The notes under the pieces were generated by a model, which saw nothing but the letters and a program-made list of their open reading frames with translations, was not told the DNA's origin and did no database searches. A stretch of DNA of 64,000 bases from Piezodorus guildinii (taxonomy: Eukaryota; Arthropoda; Insecta; Hemiptera; Pentatomidae): the NCBI GenBank assembly GCA_023052935.1, contig CM041297.1:110599563-110663562 (forward strand), given 5' to 3'. Below, piece by piece: positions 25,310-36,777 of the stretch. Position 1 is the stretch's first letter; every line of letters starts with the position of its first letter. Both the position numbers and the translations under genes were made by a program.

Positions 25310-26719
25310 GATACTTCCCTGAGGCATGGAAAAGAGCTATTCTTTTTCCGCTACTGAAACCCCGCGAAGAATGGATCCCAGCCAGCCGACTATAGACCAA
25401 TCAGCTTGCTTCCGCACCTGGACAAGATTTTTGAGAAAATTATTCTTAATTATCTCAAGACTTATTGCTCAGAGGTAGCTCTAATCCCACCAGAGCAGAC
25501 TGGCTTTCAGGCCGGACTCTGCCCGGATCACCACCTGGCGAAGCTACTAGCGGAAGTAAGTCGAAGCACAAATAAAAACGACGCCACCGCAATGATCTCA
25601 ATAGACTGTACGGAAGCGTTTGACTCAGTGTCCCATAGTTTACTATGTAAGACACTGCTAGACAACGAATTTCCAGAGCAGCTCTACACCACCTTGCGGT
25701 CCTTCTTGCAGGGGCGTAAAATAGAAGTGCTGGTTGGCAGAGCCTTCTCCAAGGAGTTCGACCTGACCTGCGGAGTTCCCCAAGGGTCCGTGCTATCTCC
25801 AGTTCTATTTTCAATATTCACGGCAGAAACTGTTGGAGCGAAATACACAAAAGCTACTGTAGCGGCCTATGCCGATGACATAGCGATCTACTAGTAGCTC
25901 GATGAACGCAGAGACAGCTCTACAACAGGCGGAGTTGGCATGCAATAAAATAACAACAAAACTGGAAAGACTAAATATTACAGTTAATCCCAAGAAGACC
26001 GACTGTATTATTTTTTCTTTCCAAAAGAACAAGCCCCCACTACCGAAGACCTACAAGGTAGCAGGAGTCGAAAATCAGCCAGCCAATAGGATAGTTAGGA
26101 TAGATCACTGCCTAAAGAAGATTAAATCGGTTAGGACAAAGTCCTATCGATTGAATCACTTACTGATGTCTCCAAACCTATCACTTCGCCTGAAAATATT
26201 AATTTACAAAGCCGTTCTCAGACCGGCCCTCCTTTACGGAGCACCGTTGCTAAACAACGTTACAGCACCGACGGCAAAGAGGCTCCAGCAGTTTCAAAAC
26301 GGCGTATTGCGACGAATGGTAAGGCATACCTCACTACAGAGGACAAAGACAGACCAGTTACATGACACCCTAGACCTCCCGACAGTGACGGAGTTCATCT
26401 CCCGCAGGCATATCAAATTCTTTGATAGCCTCCGGTACTGCACGAACCCACTGTTTAATACATTGACTCCAACAGGACGGCCACAGCGCTGGCAGGACCA
26501 CGTACAAACACTCAGACTAGACTGAGGAAACATAACTTACTTTCACTGACTTAAAAGACTAGTGAGCCCCATCACTAGAACTGACTTAAAACTGCTTCCC
26601 GACTCCGAAAATCTTCCTATCCTCAGACCCCTCTTAGAATGCATCTGATGCAGTACAAGAGATCCACGATTCATCCCCTATCCTTTCCTGATTTCAACCC
26701 CAAATCCCATGGGGCTTAG

Positions 26720-26749
<30 letters not shown>
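25310..26749 (+). mobile_element. 5'-truncated jockey-superfamily LINE (LINE-C) with poly(A)
   Basis: A reverse transcriptase starts at YFPEAWKRAILFPLL, shifts frame near 25370, then reads ADYRPISLLPHLDKIFEKII, TGFQAGLCPDHHLA, ISIDCTEAFDSVSH, CGVPQGSVLSPVLF and AYADDIAIY (catalytic box). A stop at 25892-25894 and a frameshift follow. The second frame (25902-26525) carries LNITVNPKKTDCIIF and KILIYKAVLRPALLYG and ends at HVQTLRLD. The 3' UTR (26526-26719) ends in 30 A. AATTAG just upstream of the start and after the poly(A) might be a short target duplication. It is a different family from LINE-A. The poly(A) is still long, suggesting a fairly recent copy despite the lesions. Confidence 0.85.
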
Positions 26750-26751
<2 letters not shown>

Positions 26752-27235
26752 AGCTAAAATGAAAAGAAATTTGTAATCCAAAGAAAAATGGTGTATCACT
26801 GATGTTAATTTCAAAACGCAACATTTCTGTTAGTTCTGTACCTATTTCAGTTTTATTTTTAGCAAAAAATAAAAATCAGTTTTTTTTATTGTTTTCATGT
26901 TAACTTACATTTATTTTTATTTTTTGTGCATTTTTATTAGAATTTATCTTTTATGTTATCTTCTTTGTTCAGGTTATTAGTTCAATTCTATTGTTTTCAA
27001 TTATTATACTCTAAGACTGTAGTCATAAGTCCACTTTTTGTTTCCTGCTGTATTATTCTAAAGGGACTTGTCCCAGAATAAAGAAAGAATTATTATTATT
27101 TCAATGATTTAGATTAAAAAAATAGTATTTACTTATTAATTAGGAAAAACGGATTTGTAAATTGTGTCCTCTATTTTCCTAACAGAATTACAAGCGTATA
27201 TATAGGAAGGACTTTTTCAAGCATTCAATTTTATG
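26750..27235. other. AT-rich stretch, no feature seen
   Basis: Nothing recognised. Confidence 0.45.
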
Positions 27236-27405
27236 GTAATTCACTCACAGCCTCTCTCTCCCCGGATATGTGAGATCTGTCAGCAACTGTAGAACACTTA
27301 CAATAATAGGTGTGTGATGACCCTACCCTGTACAAATTCATCGAAAAACGCAAGTGTATTCATTTCCAGCAAATTACACCACACGGCCTGTCGCATTACA
27401 AGAAA
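27236..27405 (+). mobile_element. tRNA-derived SINE, family C, 5'-truncated
   Basis: Matches the body of the copy at 60148-60421: TTCACTCACAGCCTCTC, GGATATGTGAGATC.GTCAGC, and the end TTACACCACACGGCCTGTC followed by an A-rich tail. The tRNA-like head is missing. Confidence 0.8.
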
Positions 27406-27694
27406 AAAAATTAACCGAATTGAATAGGAACCTTTGTCATTTCTATAGTTTTTGAAAACATACATTGCAGTCAAATTTGAATGGGTAAATTAAATTTTCT
27501 GTAATACATGCTTCACAACAAAGAAACTGAACCAAATTTTATTTATTGACCAATTTATGATTAAGTCTAGTCAGCAATATTATTACATTTCTTTGCTTTT
27601 CGAATAAAAAAGTGTGACACAATGCTTATATGTAAAAAAAAAAAGAAGCTATTATTTAAAATATATTTTACTTGTAATTAGTCAAAATAATATT

Positions 27695-28530
27695 TATGTT
27701 ACATATAACTTGTTTTTTACTTTTACTTACCTATATATGAAATATATAGTAAGAGAAAGTATTGCGATCGGGACAATTTTTACAGTCCAGTTTACAACGA
27801 AAATACACGTTTTAGGGTCCCCTGAGTCCAAATAACCAAGTCACGCAAAAATGTCTGTGTGTGGTAAGTCCAGCACGAAAAAGAAAATGTTTACGAAAAT
27901 GAAATTTCATTCATAACTATACGTCCGAGATGTTGCATTTTGAACCATTTACGATTTTCTCGAAAACGGTCCTAACGATTTTTATTAAACTCGCTATGTC
28001 GATGTAAAATTTAATGGGCTTTCATGTAATGTATGTTCTAATTGAAATAGTGTTACAGGCTTAAATGCAGATTTTTAAATTTTTCTTCCTTTGATCTACC
28101 TTTAATTTTGTACATTACAAAATGTCAACCATATCATCTTAATGACATTGATGAAGGAGGCTAATATACAAGTTGGGCGAATTTGATGACCAACAAAAGG
28201 ATAAAAGAGCATAACTACTTTTTTTTTATGTAATTTTGGATATTAGGAACAATAATATGAACGTATGTATACTGTCTGAAAGAGAAAGATTTTAGAAAAA
28301 ATATTATCTTGTAAAAGTTAATGGATAGTGATGAAAAGTCGATAAACTGATTATTTTAAATAATAATATAATAGATTATTTAAGAAAACACCTGTTTCTA
28401 TTAAAATCCAATGTAAATAATTCTTTAACAATTTATTTTTGTTTCTAAATTTGTTTAAAAATTCTTAAATCGATACAAATAACGAAGGTGGGTGAAAGTC
28501 GTGTGTTGCGCGCACCAAATTTTTCATAAC
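27695..28530 (+). repeat. Family N, copy 4 (reference copy)
   Basis: The most complete copy. It starts near ACTTTTACTTACCTATATAT and continues with GAAAGTATTGCGATCGGGAC, the signature AGGGTCCCCTGAGTCCAAAT, a short GT stretch (TCTGTGTGTGGTAAGTCC), TACGTCCGAGATGTTGCA, an AACGGTCCTAACGATTTTTA block and an ACACCTGTTTCTATTAAAA block. It ends at GGTGGGTGAAAGTCGTGTG followed by TTGCGCGCACCAAATTT. No coding frame runs through it. Confidence 0.85.
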
Positions 28531-28715
28531 TGTTTCTAGTTTTTTTATGGAAATAAGTGAAAATTTTCTGCATATACCCTGGTAATCCCCCTCCCCTTTA
28601 GGATTTATGTGAGTTGAATTAGAACTAGAGGAAGCGGAGCCGAGCTGTCACATCAGTCCTGGGCGCTCCCCTACGTCTTTGTCTCTGTTAGGACTCGGTT
28701 AGTTCCCCTCCCACT

Positions 28716-28749
28716 TATATAACCGTCCTCTTTGTCACCCACTCCAGTC
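28716..28749 (+). promoter_or_regulatory. TATA plus initiator-like core promoter
   Basis: TATATAA at 28716-28722 is followed 30 bases later by CCAGTC, with the A at 28746. This is the canonical spacing of a TATA box and an insect initiator. The surrounding 28560-28790 is markedly less AT-rich than its flanks. It may be a promoter or part of a solo LTR. No downstream coding exon or polyadenylation signal was found close by. Confidence 0.35.
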
Positions 28750-29038
28750 TTTGTCCGGCTACTGGAATATACCTTCTATGTATTTCCTCCTTTTTAATTT
28801 CGCTTACCCAATATTAAATATATTATGAGGGAGGAAGGTATCGTGAAACATGTCTTTCCCTAGTTTCTGCTGTACCAATTTTTAAGGTTTTCAAACTGCC
28901 TCGTAGAATAGATTGTGTTGGTGTATATGATAAAGCTTGCGCTATTACCAAAAGCTCGTATAGTTTATCCATTCTTTTAAAAGGAAAATTGAGTCAAAAA
29001 TGGTGGTCTATTTGGAACCGGATCATTGCTACAATGTA

Positions 29039-30271
29039 TTGGGTTGTCCAAAAAGTTCGTAGAGACTTAAAAATGAATCAAAATATGAATTAAAAATTAA
29101 AAAATTAATCACAAAGCTAATGTTTCTTTGTATTATTTTAATCTTCGTGGAATTAACTATGTTTACACACTGAATTCGTCTTTATTAAGGTCCAGTAGTG
29201 TAGTTAATTGCAAACCAACATGAGTGACGATTCAGTTCATTTTCGGCATATTATGCTGTTATTTTTTAAAAAAGAGAAGAACGCAGCCCAAACTGCAAGA
29301 AAGATTCGTGCCGTGTATGCCAGCGATTCAATTGTTGATAGCACGGTTCTGAAGTGGTTATCAGTAGAGATTTCAGTTTGAAAGACCTACCCCGAGCTGG
29401 CCGGAGTTCGTCTCTTGATATCGAGGATATGATGGCCATTGCAAACAATCCACGGATTACTGTCCGTGAGATAGTTGCGGAGTTAAGAGTCTGCAAATCG
29501 ATCGCTTTTGATCATCTGAAGAAGGCCGGATATGTCTGTCTTTACGACGTTTGGGTTCCCATGAGCTCAGTGAAATGGATCTTATTGAAAGGATTTCATA
29601 TTGTGATTTGCTGCTGAAAAAAAAATGTGGGGGATCCATTTTTGAAACAATTTGTTACTGGTAACTAAAAATGGATTCTCTACCTCAACACCAATCAAAA
29701 CAGAAAAATCTTGAGGGGTTGCCTGGAACATCGCCGCTCGCATCACCAAAGGGAGGCTTGCATCCAAGAAAGGTGATACTCAGTATTTGGCGGGATTGGA
29801 AGGGACCCATTCCATGAAACAAAACAATAAATACGGACTTTTACCAGGCCCAGTTAGATCGATTGAAGGCAGCAATTGAGGAGAAACGGCTAGAGTTGGC
29901 AAATCGGAAAGGAGTGCTATGCCCCATGTGTCTTATGGACTCAGCAAACGTTTTTAAGCTTCAGATGGGAGGTTTTACCCGTCGTACTATCCTGACATTG
30001 CTCCTTCGGATTTCCATCTTTTCCGTTCCCTCGAAAATCTACTAGGGAAATTCTACTCTTCAGAAGATGACATCAAAACGGACTTTTAATTGTTCGTCTG
30101 GAGTTAAGACAGTGATTTTTTGAAAAAATGGATCATGGACCTTCCAAGCCTTTGGGAAAGGGTATTTCCTAACGGGGGTAACTATATTGTTGATCAAATA
30201 AATACATTTTAGGCTGTTCATAAATTTTAATTTTTGTTTGAATTTCTCTACGAACTTTCCGGACAACCCAA
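29039..30271 (+). mobile_element. Mariner element with both terminal inverted repeats
   Basis: A 1233 bp element. The left end is TTGGGTTGTCCAAAAAGTTC and the complement of the right end is TTGGGTTGTCCGGAAAGTTC. The repeats extend about 27 bases with two mismatches. A TA dinucleotide flanks each end (29037-29038 and 30272-30273), the mariner target duplication. Length and layout are those of a complete mariner, but the transposase inside is broken. Confidence 0.95.
29220..30212 (+). pseudogene. Mariner transposase, inactivated
   Basis: It starts MSDDSVHFRHIMLLFFKKEK and continues through the first helix-turn-helix (KNAAQTARKIRAVYASDS, then TVLKWLS). After a frameshift near 29350 it reads RDFSLKDLPRAGRS and NPRITVREIVAELRVCKSI (second helix-turn-helix), with the WVP linker. 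At the first catalytic site GDEKWI has become GN-stop-KWI, so the aspartate is lost. The second acid is in LMDSAN (29930s), the third in YYPDIAPSDFHLF (about 29983). The frame ends GGNYIVDQINTF and a stop at about 30212. There are at least two frameshifts and several stops. Cut-and-paste transposase would have bound the flanking repeats, but this copy cannot make it. Confidence 0.9.
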
Positions 30272-31844
30272 TATTTCAATTGTTAAGAATTTTTGACTAA
30301 GAATCAACAAGAATGGCGGCTTTAATTCAGAATAAAAAAAAATATGTATTATCTGATATATTTTATGTCATAACTGGCGCTTGTTTCGCACGAGGGCAAT
30401 TTAAATGTGGTGTAATTTATTTTTTAAAAACTTCAGTTTGACCAATTAAAAGTTGTTTACTTTAGGATTATGAGTTCATCGTAACGAAAAGTGCACTTAG
30501 CAAGAAAATATTATGTCTATTAATTGTTTATTTAATTATCGGCAGAAATTAGAAACATAAATTGGTCAAAACATCGAAAATGGGTTTAGTTTATTATTTT
30601 GTTTATATAACGGTTCTTGTTTTATCCGGTTTATGACAATTTTAAATTTTATAAGGTTTTTTCTAATACATTGAAGTGTTTTAAAGTTAATTTAGTTTCC
30701 ATAGGAGTACCATTTAGTATACAGTGGAACTACAATTTTTTGTGAAATGATCTAAAAGTATAAATAACTTTTTACAGTATTAGTTTATTACAACCATTCC
30801 TTCATTTTAGCAACTTATGCACGATTTGGTAGATAATATTTTGTTCTTAAATCTTACCTACTGCATGAAGTATATAACCTGTACCATCACCATGAATCAC
30901 GATGATCTCCCTAATTCACAAAATTACAAATAATATTTTTGCATAAGTTTATGCGTTGATAACATCTTTCTATTAACTTGTATAACTTGTTTTATTGCAT
31001 ATTAATTTTTCTAAAATCTTCGTCTTTCCAATTGTATTTTATAGGTCTACATAACTACTTAAATTTTAGGAATAATTTTTTTATGCCTTGTTAAAGAAAA
31101 TTTATTTTTCCAGTTTAGAGCTTAACTGCAATGGATTTATTAGGTTCCGTCAGCTCAGGTTGCCAATCCGCTGCTTACTATCTTAATACCACCACCTGTC
31201 TCAAAACGTTGGAAAAATGCTGTAGTATCTTTTTATATAATAAATATATTAAAATAGGTTTAAGGATTTGAAGGATACCATACAGCCAGGATCGAGCCCC
31301 GTAATAATATTATTTCGAATCGGACGGAGCTCATGAACTATCAATCAAACACATACATCATCAGAAGCTTTAAATCATTTATGAACTTCCAGAATGGTCT
31401 ATACACATATCTTTTTTCAAAAGGAAGAAATATGGTAGGCCTCTGATTCATGGAACTTCTGGTAATGGATGATTCCTATCAGCTAAGGATCTCTCCAGCC
31501 GTGACAGGCGCCATTTATGAAGAGATCGATGGCAATAAGTAAAGTTGAGTCGGTATACCAAATATGGGACAGATACCGGAGAGATATAAGCGGAACGGGG
31601 AGAGCTTTTGAGATGCTTTATTGAGGACTTAGCAGAATGTGATAACGTCGGGATTCAACAGGCCCATCTCCCCCGCCAATCCTTATTCTATATTGGTATA
31701 GTTGCATGATTTCCAATATCTCTCCTATTATTGCTTTTGGACATACCGTTTCTATCTCGAATTTTCTATTGGGTTGTAGCATCTAGAAGTATTATTCTGG
31801 GCTATAACTTGTTATAGATTTAAGAAAAATCTATAACTCACATA
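30272..31844. other. No gene seen
   Basis: AT-rich to about 31100, then a less AT-rich block to about 31720 that could be an old repeat. No motif was recognised in either half. Confidence 0.45.
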
Positions 31845-32290
31845 AGACTGAAACGACAAGAAACTGCTCGAAGATACCGATTATTACATCACTTACTAGA
31901 CAAACGTTTAAAACTTCTAGTATATTACAAAAGACTTATTCTCATGACTGTTATCAGACCTATTTGGACATATGGAATCGAGCTTTGGGGCTCTACTAAA
32001 CCATCTATTTCCTCCTGCATCCAATCCTTACAATCCAAAATCCTTCGCAAAATGCTGAATGCCCCTTATTTTGTCAGGAATCAACTTTTCCGTAATGACC
32101 TAAACATCCCTTGTTTGCAGACATATCCCATGATAGATACACCTCTTTTCATTCTAAACTCCCTGCCCACACAAACCCCATTGTCTTGAACTTCTCAAGA
32201 CATATTCATGACTTTTCTTCATTCTGCACATTTACTCATTGTGTTGTTTAATACAGTTGTAAATTACAATCAATAAATTTTTTTTTAAAT
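31845..32290 (+). mobile_element. 5'-truncated jockey-type LINE 3' end
   Basis: ORF2 end: RLKRQETARRYRLLHHLLD, LMTVIRPIWTYGIELWGSTK, then KILRKMLNAPYFVRN and LFRNDLNIP, before the frame breaks. The final basic RWPRDLL segment has been deleted. The 3' UTR reads TTTAATACAGTTGTAAATTA and ends in T/A-rich sequence at 32290. The ORF 31944-32189 is part of this relic. Confidence 0.9.
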
Positions 32291-32528
32291 TTAAGAAACA
32301 ATTCTTTATTACCATCATGCCATGTTTTAGAGAAACAATCATAGGTTTGACGAATTATGTTCATAATAATGTCTATAGTTAAAGTTCTAGCACTTAAATT
32401 GATAAATTAGTTATATTGAATGCTATCTGAGAATTATATATATGCATTTTAACCAACCGAAAAATAAATACTATATCACCACCGAATAAAAGTTATTATT
32501 ATTATACTAAAATCATTATAGACTTTAA

Positions 32529-33135
32529 AAATCTGGTGCACGTAACACACGACATACGCTTACCTCCGTGGTTATAATCAATTTAAGAACTATATATACA
32601 ATTAGATACTATATATACAATGGAAACACGTGTTTTATTAAATAATCTTATCTTAATTACTTAGTTAAAATACTTTTGTTTTTTCTGCTTTTCGTCTCTC
32701 TTCTTACCTTATATAACTTTGTATATAAGATAATATTTTTTTCTAAAATCTTTAGCTTTCCAATGTTATATTATACATCTTTATTACTGTTCTTTTGTTG
32801 GAAAAAAAATCTAAAAAAGAATTTTGCTCTTTTCTACTTTAGTTGGTTATCAAAGTCATTCAACTTTTATATTTATCCGCGTTTTATCAATGCTAACAAG
32901 ATGGTAATGGTTTTTTTTTTTAATCTCGCTAATTAAAGGTACTTTTTCATATTTCAGCCATGTCAGATTATTTCAATCAGAATGAAACCTACATTATATT
33001 AAAGCCCAATAAATTTTAAATCGATATAGTAAGCTTATTTAAAATAGAAAAAAGATACAAAATGCATTGCTTAAAGTGACTCTTCTGGTTTTCTGATTTT
33101 TTTTTTTTGAAATTGTAACATCTCAGCCTATATAT
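32529..33135 (-). repeat. Family N, copy 5
   Basis: Plus-strand ATCTGGTGCACGTAACACAC marks the 3' end in reverse. It continues with GCTTACCTCCGTGG, an AACACGTGTTTTATTAAA block and ATCTCAGCCTATATATACG (the complement of the TACGTCCGAGAT block). The 5' third is missing. The 86-codon frame at 32676-32936 is an AT-driven shadow. Confidence 0.8.
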
Positions 33136-33389
33136 ACGCTCCTAAAATAAGAAAATCTACTGTATTTATTAAATAACGATAACAATATTTTTAATATGTC
33201 CTTATTACCTTGCTTTTTCTGAAATATAATTTTTTAAATTTAAATTGTAAAAATATGAGGATTAGTTTAAGTAGTAGTTAATTTGCTTTTATGGATCAGT
33301 TTCAACAAAATTCTTCATGTTTGAGTGGTATTTTGCTTGCTCAATATGGAAGAAAAATTTTTTTTCTTTATTTAACGATTTCTTACAGC

Positions 33390-33600
33390 CGAAAAAAAAA
33401 AATCCACTGCACAGACGGTTAACGAAATTTGTAGTGTGTATGTCGATGATGCCTTAGGGGAAAGCACCGTCCGTAAGTGGCTTGCATGGATCGGAAATTT
33501 TGAATTGAAAGACCCAAAGAGCTCAGGTCGTCCTTTAACTGTTGATGACCCAATCCAAGCATTGGTTTTTGACAACCCTCACTTTACGACACAGAATAAC
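33390..33600 (+). pseudogene. Mariner transposase N-terminal fragment
   Basis: One open frame reads AQTVNEICSVYVDDALGEST, then VRKWLAWIGNFELKDPKSSG and RPLTVDD. This is the first DNA-binding helix-turn-helix and linker of a mariner transposase (compare NAAQTARKIRAVYASDS at 29.3 kb). It is followed by unrelated sequence. No inverted repeats were seen. It is a short isolated fragment. Confidence 0.75.
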
Positions 33601-34079
33601 GCAGAATCCTTTAACATATCTTTTAACAAGAATCTGAAGTTTTTATTAATATCACCAGTAAAAAAAAAAACACTACGAACTTATTTAACAACCCGATAAC
33701 TAAAAATATCTGCTAGTTATTCGAAATTTGTTGAATTGGCCGATTTAGAAGCGTGGGAACGGACGCCTGGCGAAATCTCGCCTCAGGCGCTTACAACCTC
33801 CGCGACCATTCACCCTAAAACCAATATTTTTATTTTTGTTTGATTTAATTAAATTTATGGGGTATGTTAACACATAATATTGTCTTAGTTTACTGTTCAG
33901 ATTATTTGTACTTAACAATTTACATCGAGGTAGAGTTTAAAGACATGTACAACAAGTAACGACATCTGTACAAAACATTAATTTATAAATATGTAGGTTT
34001 TTTGTATAATTTTTCCTACTATCATAATATTTAAGAACAATTCTTTATTGAACAATATTACAATCTGTCCAATTTAGGA
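33601..34079. other. AT-rich stretch, no feature seen
   Basis: Nothing recognised. Confidence 0.45.
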
Positions 34080-35007
34080 CATTTTTTTTTTTTACACGAT
34101 ATATACAAGACAATAAATTTATATAATAATAAGACAATATAAATATATACAAAACAAAATCAATAAAAATATATACAAAAGTCACTCATACCTATATACA
34201 ATTCACAAGCATACAGCACGTGAGTGGAGAATCTAGCCAATGCTAGAACTCCAATATACATTTTACAAGAGGTCTCGAGGCCACTGCCGTTTCAACCTTC
34301 TAGGAGGATGGTAAGGATGTGTGGAGCTGGATAAGGATTGAGCTAGGGGATTAGGGTGATGGATAAGGTCCTGATGGAATTTAGAGAATTTTAATGGTAT
34401 AAGGTCTAAAATAAATGGAATATTTAGGTCGCGGTGTAAGGTATGGTTGGATACAAAATAAGGAGCATTAACTATTGTTCGGAGGACTTTTGATTGGAAG
34501 GATTGAATGCGTTTGATGTTAGAAAATTTGGCTGTCCCCCACAGTTCAAGTCCGTAGGTCCAGATAGGTTTCAGTACTGTCTTGTATATTAGCAGTTTGT
34601 TCTCGATAGATAATTTAGAATTTCTGTTCAGTAGTCTGTATAATTGTCCAAATCGTCGATTAAGTTCTTGTCGTTTAAGTCTAGTATGCGGGTTCCAAGT
34701 TAGTCTTTTGTCCAGAAGGAAGCCAAGATACCGGACTGTGTCGGAGAAAGGAAGCGGAACGGAGTTAAAGAGAACTGGAGGGCAGGATTGTCTTCGAAGG
34801 GTAAAGGTGACATGTCTGCATTTGGATTGATTGACTTTGATTTTCCAGTTGTTACACCAGTCTTCAATTTGAGGAAGGTGCGTTTGGAGGCCTGTAGATG
34901 CTATTTCGGGTTCTAAGTGAGAGGATAGGATAGCGTACGTTGCTAGGAAGGTATCAGGGCAAAGAGGAATATCAGCCGTGTATATATTGTAGAGGATAGG
35001 ACCAAAC
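34080..35007 (-). mobile_element. 5'-truncated LINE-A-like copy
   Basis: In reverse orientation, with a poly-T at 34083-34093 as the tail. It aligns with LINE-A from the GPVLYNIYTADIP block just before the catalytic box to the 3' end. The reverse strand carries VRYLGFLLDKRLTWNP, the YKTVLKPIWTYGLELWG block, and SNIKRIQSFQSKVLRTIVNA, which shows that LINE-A's early stop is a private change. At about 34933 four codons corresponding to DDTA are missing, which removes both catalytic aspartates. The 3' UTR lacks the hairpin module found in LINE-A. Frames are otherwise moderately well kept. Confidence 0.9.
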
Positions 35008-35360
35008 TATCATAATGTAATCTCAATTCATTTGGTCATATTTTAGTAATTTTGGCTAATGGACTATAAATATAAAAAAACAAAAAACAAAAATATCCTG
35101 ATTGTAAGAATGACGAAATAATTTGTAAACATTTTGTCAATTTGTAAATATGTGAATACAGTTTATACTATTTTTTATTTATAATCTTAACAATGTATGA
35201 GGTTTATGGCAAATTGGCCAATTTTAATACTGGTTTATTGACGTTATTTACATTAATGTGAGAAAACTATACCTCCTGTATTTCCTGCCTCTTTATTTGT
35301 ATTTTAACAATATATTAATTTAGTCAGAAGTAACTTACTTTTGCTTTATAAGTTTAGACT
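35008..35360. other. AT-rich stretch, no feature seen
   Basis: Nothing recognised. Confidence 0.45.
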
Positions 35361-35735
35361 GGATACTTTGAAAATTTAATGATTATTTTTTTTAATTAGT
35401 CGTTTAATGGCGTACTTCGGAAACTTTTAACAATTTTTTAATGAATATAATATACCATAATCAACGAAATCAGAATCAGAACGTCAATAAAGATGGATGT
35501 ATTAGGAAGAATCGAAAAAAAAAAAATTGGTTGTATGCTCATCTTAAACAAACAATGGATATTTGAAAATTTAATGGTTATTTTTTTTAATTAGTCGTAT
35601 AATGGCGTACTTCGGAAACTTTTAAGGAGGAGACATCAACGAAGTCAGAAAAAGAATGTCATTTGTAATGTACTCGTATGTGTTAGGAAGAATAAAAAAA
35701 AAAAAATGGTAGTATGCTCATCTTAAACAAATGTT
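35361..35735 (+). repeat. Tandem duplication, unit about 196 bp
   Basis: Unit 1 (35361-35556) and unit 2 (35557-35735) share, in order, TGAAAATTTAATG, TTTTTTTTAATTAGTCGT, AATGGCGTACTTCGGAAACT, GTTAGGAAGAAT-type sequence, a poly-A run and GTATGCTCATCTTAAACAAA. The similarity is high, so the duplication is recent relative to the one at 2.2-3.9 kb. Confidence 0.85.
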
Positions 35736-36204
35736 TTATGTCGAATACTGATAATGAAAGAATTCGAAATCGAAAGAAAAAGTACAAGATTTCTTGAATA
35801 AAAGGGACAAAGAAAGCAGAGACGATTGACGGGTAGTTCGGAAATGGGACTGCTACTGACTGAAACTTTATATTGAAGATATTCTAAATAAAACAAAACA
35901 ATTTTTTTATGTTAAAGTTTGGATGAAAAGCTTTTCTTTTTTTTTTTTTAACTCTGACAGACATGTCAGTTATTTCATTGTAGTTTGAAAGTTCTGAGAT
36001 GATAACTAACAATTTATACAGGTTTGTGATCATCTGATCACTTTCCTTTTTTTTATTAAAAATTCTATTAGGTATGGTGAGTGCAGAATGCTGTTAGCTA
36101 CTCTGTACTTCGTTTCTAACTTTTCGTTCTAAGAACGTTTTATTACATTAAAAAAATAAATAAAGAAATACATTAAAAAAAAACCTGTATGTGTAAAATC
36201 TCTT
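35736..36204. other. AT-rich stretch, no feature seen
   Basis: Nothing recognised. Confidence 0.45.
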
Positions 36205-36400
36205 GAAGGGTCACTAGATTTAGAGATTCCTACTGTTTCTAGGCCAACGACTGTGCAATGATTAGGCCTTTATCACACTCAGCCGCCAGGTTTTTTTTTT
36301 ATCCATTTTTGGATAAATCTTTTTATACAGGCTGGATGTGTCCCATAAGGGTCTTCATACCCCAGGGTCAGCTTACGGCTAAAGTAAGATAATAAATAAA
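36205..36400 (-). mobile_element. SINE family A, body only
   Basis: On the reverse strand it matches the family A body: CCTGGGGTATGAAGACCCTT, then AACCTGGCGGCTGAGTGTGA followed by AAAGGCCTAATCATTGC. The tRNA-like head is absent. Confidence 0.7.
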
Positions 36401-36777
36401 TTACCATCACAACTTGAATAGCAGTAGACTAATGCTATGTCCAATATTTCATTAAACGTGCTTAAATACGTTGTTTTGTGGATAATATTTAGGGTCTCGT
36501 TACGTTTTAGGTACTCTATGCCATAGTTACCTCCTAATTTTAAATTCTTTCCTTAAATTTACGAATTGCTGATATAGGTTTTTATAATAATGTTTTTTTT
36601 TCTAAACAGTCAAGATTGCGGGACTGCCTCACTAGTCTTATTAAGCAGTAAGCAAAAATTTTGGGTCATTCTTTGAATAAATTGAGCTTTAGGTGACTCT
36701 TAAAATAGTTATTCCATTGTTGAAGGTAACTAAATGTTATTGTTGTATAGACTTGAAGATATATTCTAGGATTCTAT
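36401..36777. other. AT-rich stretch, no feature seen
   Basis: Nothing recognised. Confidence 0.45.

Noticed and set aside
31255..31330. B-box-like GGCTCGATCCTGG on the reverse strand
   Set aside because: No A box or cloverleaf around it and no sister copies seen.
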